19,897 nt of DNA from an uncultured Bacteroidales bacterium. Its GTDB lineage: Bacteria; Bacteroidota; Bacteroidia; Bacteroidales; P3. Shown here one piece after another: positions 1 through 7,120 of the stretch. A program made the position numbers and the translations under genes. The stretch covers positions 1-19,897 of the forward strand of contig CALCUN010000072.1 of assembly GCA_937906975.1 (NCBI GenBank), given 5' to 3'. Under the pieces are notes generated by a model. It was not told where the DNA came from and did no database searches. It was given only the letters and a program-made list of their open reading frames with translations. Positions within the stretch are counted from its first letter, which is position 1, and the number at the start of each line of letters is the position of its first letter.

Positions 1-570
1 CACGGTAAGCTTACAGCGCTCATCGGTCCTGATGGAGCAGGCAAGACTACGTTTTTACGAATGGTGTGCGGCTTGGTTGTACCTTCTTCCGGTACGCTTG
101 ATGTTTTAGGAATTGACGTAACTGCCAATCCTCAAAAGGTACAGGATAGGATTAGCTATATGCCTCAAAAGTTTGGCTTGTATGAGGATTTGAGCGTTAG
201 CGAAAATATGAATCTTTACGCTGATTTACACAGTGTTCCTTTGGAAGAACGCAAGGAACGTTTTGCCAGACTTTTGGAAATGACAGGCTTGGCAAAATTT
301 ACGGAGCGTTTGGCTGGTAAGCTTAGTGGTGGCATGAAGCAGAAGCTTGGCTTGGCGTGTACCCTTGTGCGTTCGCCGGAGCTGTTAATTTTAGATGAGC
401 CTACCGTTGGCGTTGACCCTTTGTCTCGTAGGGAACTGTGGGAAATTTTACAGCAGCTTGTTGCTGATGAAGAATTGACCGTTTTAGTCAGCACTGCTTA
501 TATGGATGAGGCAGAGCTGTGTAGCAAGGTTATCGTCGTTGAAGAAGGTAAGATACTGTATGATGATGCT
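1..570 (+). CDS. ABC transporter ATP-binding protein, YbhF/RbbA type (partial at both ends)
   Basis: Frame 1 is open from the first base, so the 5' end lies outside the window; the first in-frame ATG (61) falls after the Walker A motif and cannot be the true start. In this partial numbering I see Walker A GPDGAGKT (9-16), a Q-loop region (MPQKFGLYEDLSV), the signature LSGGMKQ (108-114) and Walker B LLILDEP (128-134). The switch position reads STAYMDEAE, with Ala166 where ABC ATPases normally have His. The GPDGAGKT form and wording resemble the tandem-ATPase YbhF/RbbA exporters; the assignment is by family resemblance. It would power export of a small molecule or peptide by an inner-membrane permease not present here. 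Codon use is clearly more GC-rich than in every other gene of the window. From about 570 the frame runs on to a stop at 765, but that tail is only the antisense of the neighbouring LRR gene. Confidence 0.85.
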
Positions 571-578
571 CCTAAAAA
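565..578. other. Chimeric junction between ABC ATPase and LRR gene (14-bp shared sequence)
   Basis: The two genes meet in GATGCTCCTAAAAA. Left of it the sequence reads as an ABC ATPase on the plus strand; right of it the sequence reads as a BspA-like LRR gene on the minus strand. The minus-strand reading of this 14-mer encodes the repeat core FLGAS, and a close relative (GATGCTCCTATTTTT) occurs in another repeat of the same gene near 911. The same bases also fit the ABC frame (DDAPK). A short shared word at an abrupt change of composition, with both genes cut mid-domain, fits a false join in an assembly or a recombination breakpoint. Confidence 0.75.
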
Positions 579-1310
579 TTCAAGTGAAGTTGGTAAAGTT
601 ATTCCTTCAAGTTTTGTACAAGAAAAGAAGGCTTTATCTTCTATAGTTTTTAAATTATTTGGTATTACAACTTCATATAAACTACGACAAAAAGCAAAGG
701 CCGATTCTCCTATGCTTTCTACGTTATTTGGTATTTCTATATTTCTTAGTTTCTCACAAGAATAAAATGTGTATGGTTCAATTTTTTGTAATTTTTCTGG
801 TAGTTGTATTTGTTCTAATGAGACACAATTTGAGAAAGCATGTCTTGATATTTCTGTTATGGTGTTAGGCAGATTGATGCTTTGTAATTTTCTACAAGAT
901 AAAAAAGCTGATGCTCCTATTTTTTTCAAGTTAGAACTTATTGTTATGGTTCTTAAATTGGAACAGCCTTTAAACGATTCGTCTCCTATAAATAATATGG
1001 AGTCTGAAACTATTACCGATTTTAAATCCATACAATTAGTAAAAGCATTATCTGCTATTGCTGTTACAATGTAATGGATTCCATTATGTGTTACAATATT
1101 CGGTATTATCAACTCGCCTACTGGTTTTTCATATCCTACGTATGAGGCTCCAACGGTGTTATTCATTGGGGCTGTTACCGAAACTGTCGCTTTATCGTCG
1201 TTTATATTGTAATATAATATTTGACCTGTCGGAGAAATTTCGCTAAAATCAAATGCTATTGATTTTAAACAAATAAATAAAAAAAAGATTAGTGTAATTA
1301 TTCTCTTCAC
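565..1310 (-). CDS. Secreted BspA-like leucine-rich-repeat protein, truncated at 3' end
   Basis: It starts with GTG at 1310. A stop codon lies two codons upstream in frame (1314-1316), and the signal peptide begins at this GTG, so the start is firm. Residues 1-19 form a Sec signal (KR, then a hydrophobic stretch ending KSIA). A short N-terminal domain (FDFSEISPTGQILYYNI) of the kind common in Bacteroidota surface proteins follows. Then come seven complete repeats with a 23-residue period (I..IG..AF..C..L..I.IP..), the LRR_5/BspA type, and the start of an eighth, which ends at the junction near 570. The open frame continues to 498 only through antisense ABC sequence. Such proteins are exported and often bind host or bacterial surfaces; the ligand here is unknown. 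It begins 6 nt after the nadB stop, so it is probably transcribed with nadB and the atp genes. Confidence 0.85.
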
Positions 1311-1316
1311 AATTTA

Positions 1317-2882
1317 TTACTTTTGAGGAGGGTAATTTATTGAATAGTGCAAACCAACGCTTTCTTTTCGTTGTTCTGCCATTTTTATAATCAAGTAACT
1401 ATTTGCAATTAAGTTTCTTAATTCACATAATTGTGGTGTTAATACAGATTTATTATATAATTCTTCTGTTTCTTCGTAAATTAATTTCATTCTCTTAAAT
1501 GCTTTCCTTAGTCTTAAATCACTCCTAACTATTCCTACATAATTAGTCATAATTTGTTGTACTTCTTTTCTTGATTGAGTTACAAGACTTAATTCTTCAT
1601 TCAATACCATTCCTTCTGCATTCCAATCTGGAACTTCATCACAAAAACTTGTTGTCGGTATTCGTTTTACTGAGTCTAAAAACGCTCTATGAGAATAGAC
1701 TAAGGATTCTAATAAGGAGTTTGAGGCTAATCTATTTGCTCCATGCAAGCCTGTGCAAGAACACTCACCTGAAGCATATAAGTTAGAAATGCTTGTGCGA
1801 GAATATTGATCTACTTCTATTCCTCCACAACAATAATGCGCAGCAGGAATTATAGGTATCATCTCTTTTGTAATGTTAATTCCTATTTCTAAACACTTTG
1901 CATAAATGTTAGGAAAGTGTCGCATTATTTCTTCTTTGCTAATCCCTCTGCAATCTAAATACTCATGCTCATCTCCTCGTTTTGTCATTTCCGCATTCAC
2001 TGCACGAGCAACAATATCTCTTGGTGCTAAAGAGCCTCTTTTGTCGTATTTTTCCATAAAAGATTCTCCTGCCATATTTTTTAGCACACCTCCTGCTCCT
2101 CGCATCGCTTCTGTTATTAAGAATGATGGCTTTTCTCTTGGATTAAACAAAGATGTAGGATGGAATTGCACAAACTCCATGTGTCTAAGCTTACCTTTGG
2201 CTCTATGAACCATTGCTTGCCCATCTCCTGTTGCTACTAAAGGAGATGTTGTTGTAGAATAGACATTACCATTCCCGCCTGTACACAACATTGTTACTTT
2301 AGAAAGGTAAGTATCTATTGTATTTGTTTTCTTGTCTAAAACGTATGCTCCAAAACATTTAATGTCATCACATCTTTTATTTACTTCTTCTCCTAAATGA
2401 TGTTGAGTAATAATATCAATTGCATATTGATTTTCTTTTAAAATGACATTAGGATGAGAGCGAACTTTCTCCAATAAGGCTCTTTCTATTTCAAAACCTG
2501 TATTGTCGCGATGATGTAAAATTCTATATTCAGAATGTCCTCCCTCTTTTGCTAAATCGTAAACTCCTGTTTGCTTTTTATCAAAATTAGTCCCCCATTC
2601 TATTAGTTCTTTTATTCTATCAGTAGATTCTGTTATGGTAATTTTTACACTTTCTAAATCACAAAGACCAGCTCCTGCTATTAATGTATCGTTAATATGC
2701 TTTTCATAAGAATCATTATCGTACATTACAGCAGCAATGCCTCCTTGTGCATATTTTGTTGAGCACTCAGAAGCATCTGACTTTGTTAAAATACAAACCT
2801 TTCCGTAATCTGCGACTTTTAACGCATAACTCAATCCAGCTATTCCTGAACCTATTACCAAAAAATCTACTTTAAATCTCAT
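1317..2882 (-). CDS. nadB: L-aspartate oxidase (NadB)
   Basis: This FAD-dependent cytoplasmic enzyme oxidises L-aspartate to iminoaspartate, which NadA condenses with dihydroxyacetone phosphate to quinolinate for NAD synthesis. The 521-residue product has the N-terminal dinucleotide-binding motif GSGIAG (11-16), YAQGGIAAV (44-52), HHRDNTGFEIERALL, the active-site segment QFHPTSLF with His241, PRDIVARAV with Arg288 (aligned by motif with the catalytic Arg of E. coli NadB), AAHYCCGGIEVD, and the FAD-contacting GECSCTGLHGANRLASNSLL. A helical C-terminal domain typical of this branch follows. Length and motifs separate it from the flavoprotein subunits of fumarate reductase and succinate dehydrogenase. 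Its ATG is 7 nt after the atpG stop, and the LRR gene begins 6 nt after its own stop. nadA and nadC are not adjacent. Confidence 0.95.
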   Translation of the reverse strand: MRFKVDFLVIGSGIAGLSYALKVADYGKVCILTKSDASECSTKYAQGGIAAVMYDNDSYEKHINDTLIAGAGLCDLESVKITITESTDRIKELIEWGTNFDKKQTGVYDLAKEGGHSEYRILHHRDNTGFEIERALLEKVRSHPNVILKENQYAIDIITQHHLGEEVNKRCDDIKCFGAYVLDKKTNTIDTYLSKVTMLCTGGNGNVYSTTTSPLVATGDGQAMVHRAKGKLRHMEFVQFHPTSLFNPREKPSFLITEAMRGAGGVLKNMAGESFMEKYDKRGSLAPRDIVARAVNAEMTKRGDEHEYLDCRGISKEEIMRHFPNIYAKCLEIGINITKEMIPIIPAAHYCCGGIEVDQYSRTSISNLYASGECSCTGLHGANRLASNSLLESLVYSHRAFLDSVKRIPTTSFCDEVPDWNAEGMVLNEELSLVTQSRKEVQQIMTNYVGIVRSDLRLRKAFKRMKLIYEETEELYNKSVLTPQLCELRNLIANSYLIIKMAEQRKESVGLHYSINYPPQK

Positions 2883-2889
2883 AAATCTA

Positions 2890-3762
2890 CTATTTCAAAG
2901 CTTCTGCACCACTACATATTTCTATTATCTCATTAGTAATAGATGCTTGTCGTGCTTTATTATAAGTAAGTTTAAGATCTTTTAATAGATTTGTAGCATT
3001 ATCTGTTGCTTTATGCATTGAAGTCATTCTCGCTCCATGTTCAGAAGCCGAAGAATCTAAGAAACATTTAAATAGTTGTGTCTTTAATGATTGTGGAATT
3101 ATAGAATTTATTATTTCTACCTTAGAAGGTTCAAAAATATAATCATTGTTTATATTAGAAGCGCTTTGTTCTAAAACAATAGGAAGAAAAGTTTCATAAG
3201 TTAGTATTTGAGTAGAAGCATTCTTAAATTGATTATAGATTATCTCTACTTTATCATATTTTTTATTTAAAAATTCTTCAACTATAACCTCACTCTCTTT
3301 TGAAACATTATCAAAGGATAAACTATCCCATATATCGTCATTATCTCCTATGTACTCAATAAGATTATTTTGTTTTTTAAAAAAGTCTGTTCCTTTTTTA
3401 CCAAAAGTCTTAACATACACTTTGGTATCTGGATTAGCTGTTTTGTAGTATTCTATTCTTTGATTTGTAGCTTTTATAACGTTTGAGTTAAATGTAGAGC
3501 ACAAACCTTTATTACTTGTTAATACCACAATCAGAACATTATTCAATACTTTTGATTGTCTTGCAAGAGGCAATTCATTCTTTTCACTACCACAAAGATT
3601 TTGTATTATTTCAGTCATCTTTGCAGAGTATGGTCTTAACTTCAAAATTGCGTTTTGAGATTTACGCAATTTTGAAGCTGAAACCATTTTCATAGCACTC
3701 GTTATCTGTTGAGTTGAACTAACAGAAGCTATTCTTGTTCTAATTTCTTTAAGATTAGCCAT
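2890..3762 (-). CDS. atpG: F1Fo ATP synthase subunit gamma
   Basis: This is the central rotating shaft of the F1 sector, coupling proton flow through the c-ring to catalysis in the alpha/beta hexamer. The 290-residue protein has the conserved N-terminal helix (LKEIRTRIASVSSTQQITSAMKM), the core segment VVLTSNKGLCSTFN, and the conserved C-terminal helix (ATDNATNLLKDL, then YNKARQASITNEI). These paired helices form the coiled coil inside the hexamer. Length is normal for the family. It starts 8 nt after the atpA stop and is followed 7 nt later by nadB, and it is the last ATP synthase gene in this operon. Confidence 0.97.
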   Translation of the reverse strand: MANLKEIRTRIASVSSTQQITSAMKMVSASKLRKSQNAILKLRPYSAKMTEIIQNLCGSEKNELPLARQSKVLNNVLIVVLTSNKGLCSTFNSNVIKATNQRIEYYKTANPDTKVYVKTFGKKGTDFFKKQNNLIEYIGDNDDIWDSLSFDNVSKESEVIVEEFLNKKYDKVEIIYNQFKNASTQILTYETFLPIVLEQSASNINNDYIFEPSKVEIINSIIPQSLKTQLFKCFLDSSASEHGARMTSMHKATDNATNLLKDLKLTYNKARQASITNEIIEICSGAEALK

Positions 3763-3770
3763 AAAAATAA

Positions 3771-5351
3771 CTATGCTTTATATTTTCTACTTATGTCTTT
3801 TGCTATACTTTCCAACTTACTCATAATTTGATCGTCTAGTTTACCTGCAGCTAATGCATTCAACATATCTTTTTCATTATTTTCAAGATGGAATATAAAT
3901 TCTTCTTCGAAGTTTTTAACCTTATTTGTTGGAACATCTCTCAACCAACCATTAGTTCCACAAGCAATAATAGCCACTTGATGTTCAACTTTCATTGGTG
4001 AGTATTGAGCTTGCTTTAATATTTCAACATTGCGTTTACCTTTTTCCAATACGAACTTAGTTGCCGCATCAAGGTCAGAACCAAATTTAGAGAAAGCTTC
4101 CAATTCACGATATTGTGCTTGGTCTAACTTTAATGTTCCAGATACTTTCTTCATAGACTTGATTTGAGCCTTACCTCCAACACGAGAAACAGAGATACCA
4201 ACGTTGATAGCAGGTCTAATACCAGCATTAAACAAGTTTGTTTCTAGGAATATCTGTCCATCTGTAATTGAGATAACGTTAGTTGGAATATAAGCCGAAA
4301 CGTCCCCTGCTTGAGTCTCAATAATAGGAAGAGCAGTCAAAGAACCACCACCTTTTACAAGATGTTTTATGCTTTCAGGTAAGTCATTCATATTCTTTGC
4401 AACATTATCTTCATTAATTATCTTACCTGCTCTTTCCAATAATCTTGAGTGTAAGTAGAACACGTCTCCTGGATAAGCCTCACGTCCTGGCGGACGTCTC
4501 AATAATAGAGACACTTCACGATAAGCAACAGCTTGTTTACTTAAATCATCATAAACAACCAAAGCAGCACGTCCTGTATCTCTAAAATACTCTCCTATTG
4601 CAGCACCCGCAAATGGTGCATAGAACTGCATAGCAGCAGAATCAGATGCTGTTGCAGCCAATACAATAGTGTAGCCCATTGCACCTTTTTCTGTCAAAGT
4701 TCTAACTATGTTTGCAACTGTAGAGCCTTTTTGTCCACAAGCAACATAAATACAATAAACTGGTTCACCTTTATCGTAAAACTCTTTTTGATTCAATATA
4801 GTATCTATCGCGATAGCAGTTTTACCTGTTTGTCTATCACCGATAATCAACTCTCTTTGTCCTCTTCCGATAGGAATCATAGAGTCAACCGCTTTCAAAC
4901 CTGTTTGTAAAGGTTCTTCAACTGGTTGTCTATAAATAACACCTGGAGCTTTTCTTTCAAGAGGCATTTCAAACAAATCTCCCGAAATTGCTCCTTTACC
5001 ATCTATAGGTTCTCCTATAGTATTAATTACTCTACCTAATAAACCTTCCCCTACCTTTATAGATGCAATTCTTTTTGTTCTTTTAACGGTATCACCTTCA
5101 TTTATTGATTCTGATTCCCCTAAAATCACAACCCCTACATTATCTTCTTCAAGGTTTTGAACTATTGCTTGAACACCATTATCAAACTCTACCAACTCCC
5201 CTGCTTGCACGTTCATTAAACCATAAACTCTCGCAATTCCATCACCTACTGTCAAAACGGTACCAACCTCTTCCAATGTAGCTTCCAAATTAGCATTTGA
5301 AAGTTGCTGGCGTAATATCGCTGTTATTTCCGATGGTTTTATTTCTGCCAT
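3771..5351 (-). CDS. atpA: F1Fo ATP synthase subunit alpha
   Basis: Alpha is the non-catalytic nucleotide-binding subunit of the F1 hexamer. The 526-residue protein has the N-terminal beta-barrel domain (to about 95), Walker A GDRQTGKT (171-178), the Walker B region [10 protein letters not shown], and the alpha-family signature [14 protein letters not shown], which holds the arginine finger that reaches into the catalytic site of beta. The Walker A Gln and the absence of a beta-type GGAGVGKT motif identify it as alpha. A helical C-terminal domain follows. It starts 15 nt after atpH and ends 8 nt before atpG. The usual partner gene for beta (atpD) is not in this operon. Confidence 0.98.
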   Translation of the reverse strand: MAEIKPSEITAILRQQLSNANLEATLEEVGTVLTVGDGIARVYGLMNVQAGELVEFDNGVQAIVQNLEEDNVGVVILGESESINEGDTVKRTKRIASIKVGEGLLGRVINTIGEPIDGKGAISGDLFEMPLERKAPGVIYRQPVEEPLQTGLKAVDSMIPIGRGQRELIIGDRQTGKTAIAIDTILNQKEFYDKGEPVYCIYVACGQKGSTVANIVRTLTEKGAMGYTIVLAATASDSAAMQFYAPFAGAAIGEYFRDTGRAALVVYDDLSKQAVAYREVSLLLRRPPGREAYPGDVFYLHSRLLERAGKIINEDNVAKNMNDLPESIKHLVKGGGSLTALPIIETQAGDVSAYIPTNVISITDGQIFLETNLFNAGIRPAINVGISVSRVGGKAQIKSMKKVSGTLKLDQAQYRELEAFSKFGSDLDAATKFVLEKGKRNVEILKQAQYSPMKVEHQVAIIACGTNGWLRDVPTNKVKNFEEEFIFHLENNEKDMLNALAAGKLDDQIMSKLESIAKDISRKYKA

Positions 5352-5366
5352 ATCTATCGTTATTTT

Positions 5367-5924
5367 TTAGAATATTCTTTCGTATATATTCTTGTTAAAT
5401 TCCTTTTTTAATTTTGTTATTTGCTTACTAAAACTTGCATCATATTGTTTTCCTTCAACTGTCAAAGAAAATCCACCCAACAATTTAGGATTAACAAATA
5501 ATTGCAAATCTATTTTAGAAGACAATTTCTCTTCAATTTCTCTTCTGATTTCACTTACTATTACCTCATCTAATATTTGAGCCGTAGTGAACCTAACAGT
5601 CTTTATGTGATTAAACTCTTTATACAATTCTGTATATCTATCTGCTATTTCAAACAAGAATACATCTCTTCTTTTTGAAACCAACAATTCAATAAAAAGA
5701 ACTGATATTTGTTCAATCTTATCAGCAAAAATATCATGGATAATATTTTTCTTTTTTGAAGGCTTAATAACTGGGTTTTTTAAAATAGCCTTCAACTGAG
5801 GAGATTCTTCGCAAACCTTCTTAATTAATAGCATATCCTCATAAACTTTATCGATCACACCATTTTCTTGTGCGAGATCAAACAAAGATTGAGCATAACG
5901 AGTTTGTAATTTAAAACTATTCAT
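5367..5924 (-). CDS. atpH: F1Fo ATP synthase subunit delta
   Basis: Delta (the OSCP equivalent) joins the top of F1 to the b-subunit stator. The 185-residue length fits the family. The N-terminal six-helix domain begins with the typical RYAQSLFDLAQENG (9-22), and LKNPVIKPSKKK matches the conserved segment in the middle of the domain. The C-terminal region contains the family signature LLGGFSLTVEGKQYDAS, after which the protein ends in a basic helix. It starts only 2 nt downstream of the atpF stop, which implies translational coupling with its stator partner. Confidence 0.95.
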   Translation of the reverse strand: MNSFKLQTRYAQSLFDLAQENGVIDKVYEDMLLIKKVCEESPQLKAILKNPVIKPSKKKNIIHDIFADKIEQISVLFIELLVSKRRDVFLFEIADRYTELYKEFNHIKTVRFTTAQILDEVIVSEIRREIEEKLSSKIDLQLFVNPKLLGGFSLTVEGKQYDASFSKQITKLKKEFNKNIYERIF

Positions 5925-5926
5925 TA

Positions 5927-6421
5927 TTATTTAAGGTTTATTTCTGACATTCTCTTACTGATTATTTCATTACTCTTTTCCTTATCAGAAAGTTCATGTC
6001 CTAAAAGGTCTTCTGCTATTTCAATAGAAAGATGAGCTATTTGATTCTTCAAATCAGTCATAGCGTGCAACTTTTCGTATTCAATATTCTCACGTGCTGC
6101 AACAACTATTCTTTGAGCCTCTTTTTGAGCTTGATCTTTCGCCTCTTCAATCATCTTTTCTTTAAGCTCCTTAGTTTGTTTTAGCATCAAATCTCTTTCC
6201 TTTTGAGCCTCAATCAACAATTTCTCATTACCTACTTGCAATTGTTTCATTTCTTCTCTTGCAGTAGCAGCTTCTTCCAATGATTTTTTGATTTGCTCCT
6301 CTCTTTTATTCATCATATCAATAACTATCGGCCAACCGAATTTCCATAAAACGAACAAAAGAACCCCAAAGGTTAGAGTCATCCAAAATAAAAGACCAAT
6401 ATCAGGTGTTAATAGTCCCAT
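5927..6421 (-). CDS. atpF: F1Fo ATP synthase subunit b
   Basis: Subunit b is the membrane-anchored peripheral stalk of the enzyme. The 164-residue protein has one N-terminal membrane segment (about 8-28, rich in Leu, Phe and Trp, ending KFGWP) and then a long charged helix with many Lys, Glu and Gln residues (about 38-150) that should form a coiled coil. The FGWP motif at the membrane exit is common in b subunits. Only one b-type gene is present, so a homodimer is expected. It is separated from atpE by an 83-nt spacer holding a perfect 12-bp hairpin, whereas the gap to atpH is 2 nt. Confidence 0.95.
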   Translation of the reverse strand: MGLLTPDIGLLFWMTLTFGVLLFVLWKFGWPIVIDMMNKREEQIKKSLEEAATAREEMKQLQVGNEKLLIEAQKERDLMLKQTKELKEKMIEEAKDQAQKEAQRIVVAARENIEYEKLHAMTDLKNQIAHLSIEIAEDLLGHELSDKEKSNEIISKRMSEINLK

Positions 6422-6452
6422 ATATATTATAATGTTAAATTTTCTTCAATAA

Positions 6453-6489
6453 AACATAGCAACAAAACCAATCGTCATGTTGCTATGTT
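6453..6489 (-). terminator. Intercistronic hairpin between atpE and atpF (possible attenuator)
   Basis: The arms 6453-6464 and 6478-6489 are perfect 12-bp inverted repeats (AACATAGCAACA / TGTTGCTATGTT) with a 13-nt loop. In the direction of transcription the stem is followed by TTTTATTG, a short and broken U-tract. It could end part of the transcripts after atpE or protect the 3' end of a processed atpE message. Either would raise subunit c output over the other subunits, which the enzyme needs. The stem is seen directly; the regulatory role is inferred. Confidence 0.65.
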
Positions 6490-6504
6490 ATAATTTTCTG
6501 TTTG

Positions 6505-6765
6505 TTACTTCATTAATATAACCAACAAACAAACCACATTAGCAAACAAAGCAACAGCTTCAACTAACGCAGCTGCAATAATCATATTAGAACGAATATC
6601 TCCTGTTGCTTCAGGTTGACGAGCGATAGCGTCCATTCCGTTACGTCCGATATTTCCAATACCAATACCTGCACCAACAGCAGCAATACCTGCTCCGATA
6701 CCAGCTAAACCATAACCTATTGTTGGGTTAGCTACAGCTTCTAATAATAATGATAAAGATGTCAT
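6505..6765 (-). CDS. atpE: F1Fo ATP synthase subunit c
   Basis: Subunit c forms the rotating proteolipid ring of Fo. The 86-residue protein has two membrane helices: the first is Gly/Ala-rich (GIGAGIAAVGAGIGIG, 22-37) and the second runs from about 60 to 84. They are joined by the polar loop GRNGMDAIARQPE (40-52), whose RQP contacts F1. Glu69 in AALVEAVALF is the ion-carrying carboxylate. The helix 1 Gln and the Thr/Ser after the Glu that mark Na+-binding rings are absent (Ile and Ala instead), so proton coupling is expected. It is the first gene of the operon; no subunit a gene lies upstream, where a divergently transcribed tRNA gene is found. Confidence 0.97.
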   Translation of the reverse strand: MTSLSLLLEAVANPTIGYGLAGIGAGIAAVGAGIGIGNIGRNGMDAIARQPEATGDIRSNMIIAAALVEAVALFANVVCLLVILMK

Positions 6766-6831
6766 AATAATTAATTTTTGTTATTTTAATTTAGTTTTAT
6801 TTTTTCTATAAAATCACTTTAAAAGTGCGTT

Positions 6832-6859
6832 CAAAGTTATAATTTTTTTTGCATACAAA
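6832..6859 (-). promoter_or_regulatory. Putative promoter of the atpEFHAG-nadB operon
   Basis: Read on the minus strand, TAACTTTG (plus 6832-6839) fits the Bacteroidota -7 consensus TAnnTTTG. A TTTG (plus 6856-6859) lies 16 nt upstream of it, which is shorter than the usual 19-21 nt spacing. Transcription would start near 6826 and leave a leader of about 60 nt before the atpE ATG. The -7 match is good; the upstream element is weak. Confidence 0.5.
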
Positions 6860-6952
6860 AGAGAAAAAAATAAAAAAAATGCCGCATATTATTAAAAATC
6901 ACTATCTATCAGTCAATTACAAAACACAAGTAAAAGTTTTCTAAGAAAAATA

Positions 6953-6982
6953 TTGTAGAAATTAAACAAAGACGTATCTTTG
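6953..6982 (+). promoter_or_regulatory. Promoter of tRNA-Lys (and probably the M20 gene)
   Basis: TTG at 6953-6955, a 19-nt spacer, and TATCTTTG at 6975-6982 match the Bacteroidota promoter consensus exactly. The expected start site near 6989 leaves about 20 nt of 5' leader to be removed from the tRNA. It lies back to back with the putative atp operon promoter, about 110 bp away. Confidence 0.75.
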
Positions 6983-7009
6983 CACTCGCAAAATCAAAGA
7001 TTTAGCAAT

Positions 7010-7082
7010 GTCTTCGTAGCTCAGCTGGTAGAGCAATTGACTCTTAATCAATGGGTCCAGGGTTCGAGTCCCTGCGAGGACA
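7010..7082 (+). tRNA. tRNA-Lys(CTT)
   Basis: A complete cloverleaf can be folded by eye. The acceptor stem is 7010-7016 with 7075-7081 (seven pairs, one G-U). The D stem is GCTC/GAGC and the anticodon stem ATTGA/TCAAT. The anticodon loop CTCTTAA carries CTT at 7043-7045, which reads AAG codons. The T stem CAGGG/CCCTG carries the TTCGAGT loop. The discriminator base is A (7082), and CCA is not encoded. The gene sits between the divergent atp operon and the M20 gene, whose ATG follows 38 nt later with no strong terminator between them. Confidence 0.97.
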
Positions 7083-7120
7083 CTATTTTCCTCGCAATTC
7101 AAATTTGCGAAATCATTCTT

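Noticed and set aside
498..564. Extension of the LRR protein to a stop at 498
   Set aside because: The last ~22 residues are antisense to the ABC gene and break the 23-residue repeat pattern.
1..765. A single ABC ATPase reading frame running to 765
   Set aside because: After about 570 the residues are low-complexity antisense of the LRR gene, with no ABC homology; the frame stays open by chance across the junction.
565..1085. Repeat array that might be a CRISPR or DNA-level tandem repeat
   Set aside because: The roughly 69-bp periodicity is the coding echo of 23-residue leucine-rich repeats; the units diverge at the DNA level and have no spacer structure.
769..1246. Plus-strand open frames opposite the LRR gene
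   Set aside because: They mirror the periodic LRR coding sequence and show no signal, motif or promoter of their own.
6505..6765. Sodium-type c-ring
   Set aside because: The helix 1 Gln and the Thr/Ser after the ion-binding Glu are both absent, so a proton type is more likely.
7092..7110. Inverted repeat TCGCAA/TTGCGA after tRNA-Lys as a terminator
   Set aside because: The stem is only 6 bp and no U-tract follows, so it is too weak to call.
6980..7120. Upstream extension of the M20 protein to an ATG near 6980
   Set aside because: It would translate the whole tRNA-Lys gene; the conserved protein begins at the ATG at 7121.
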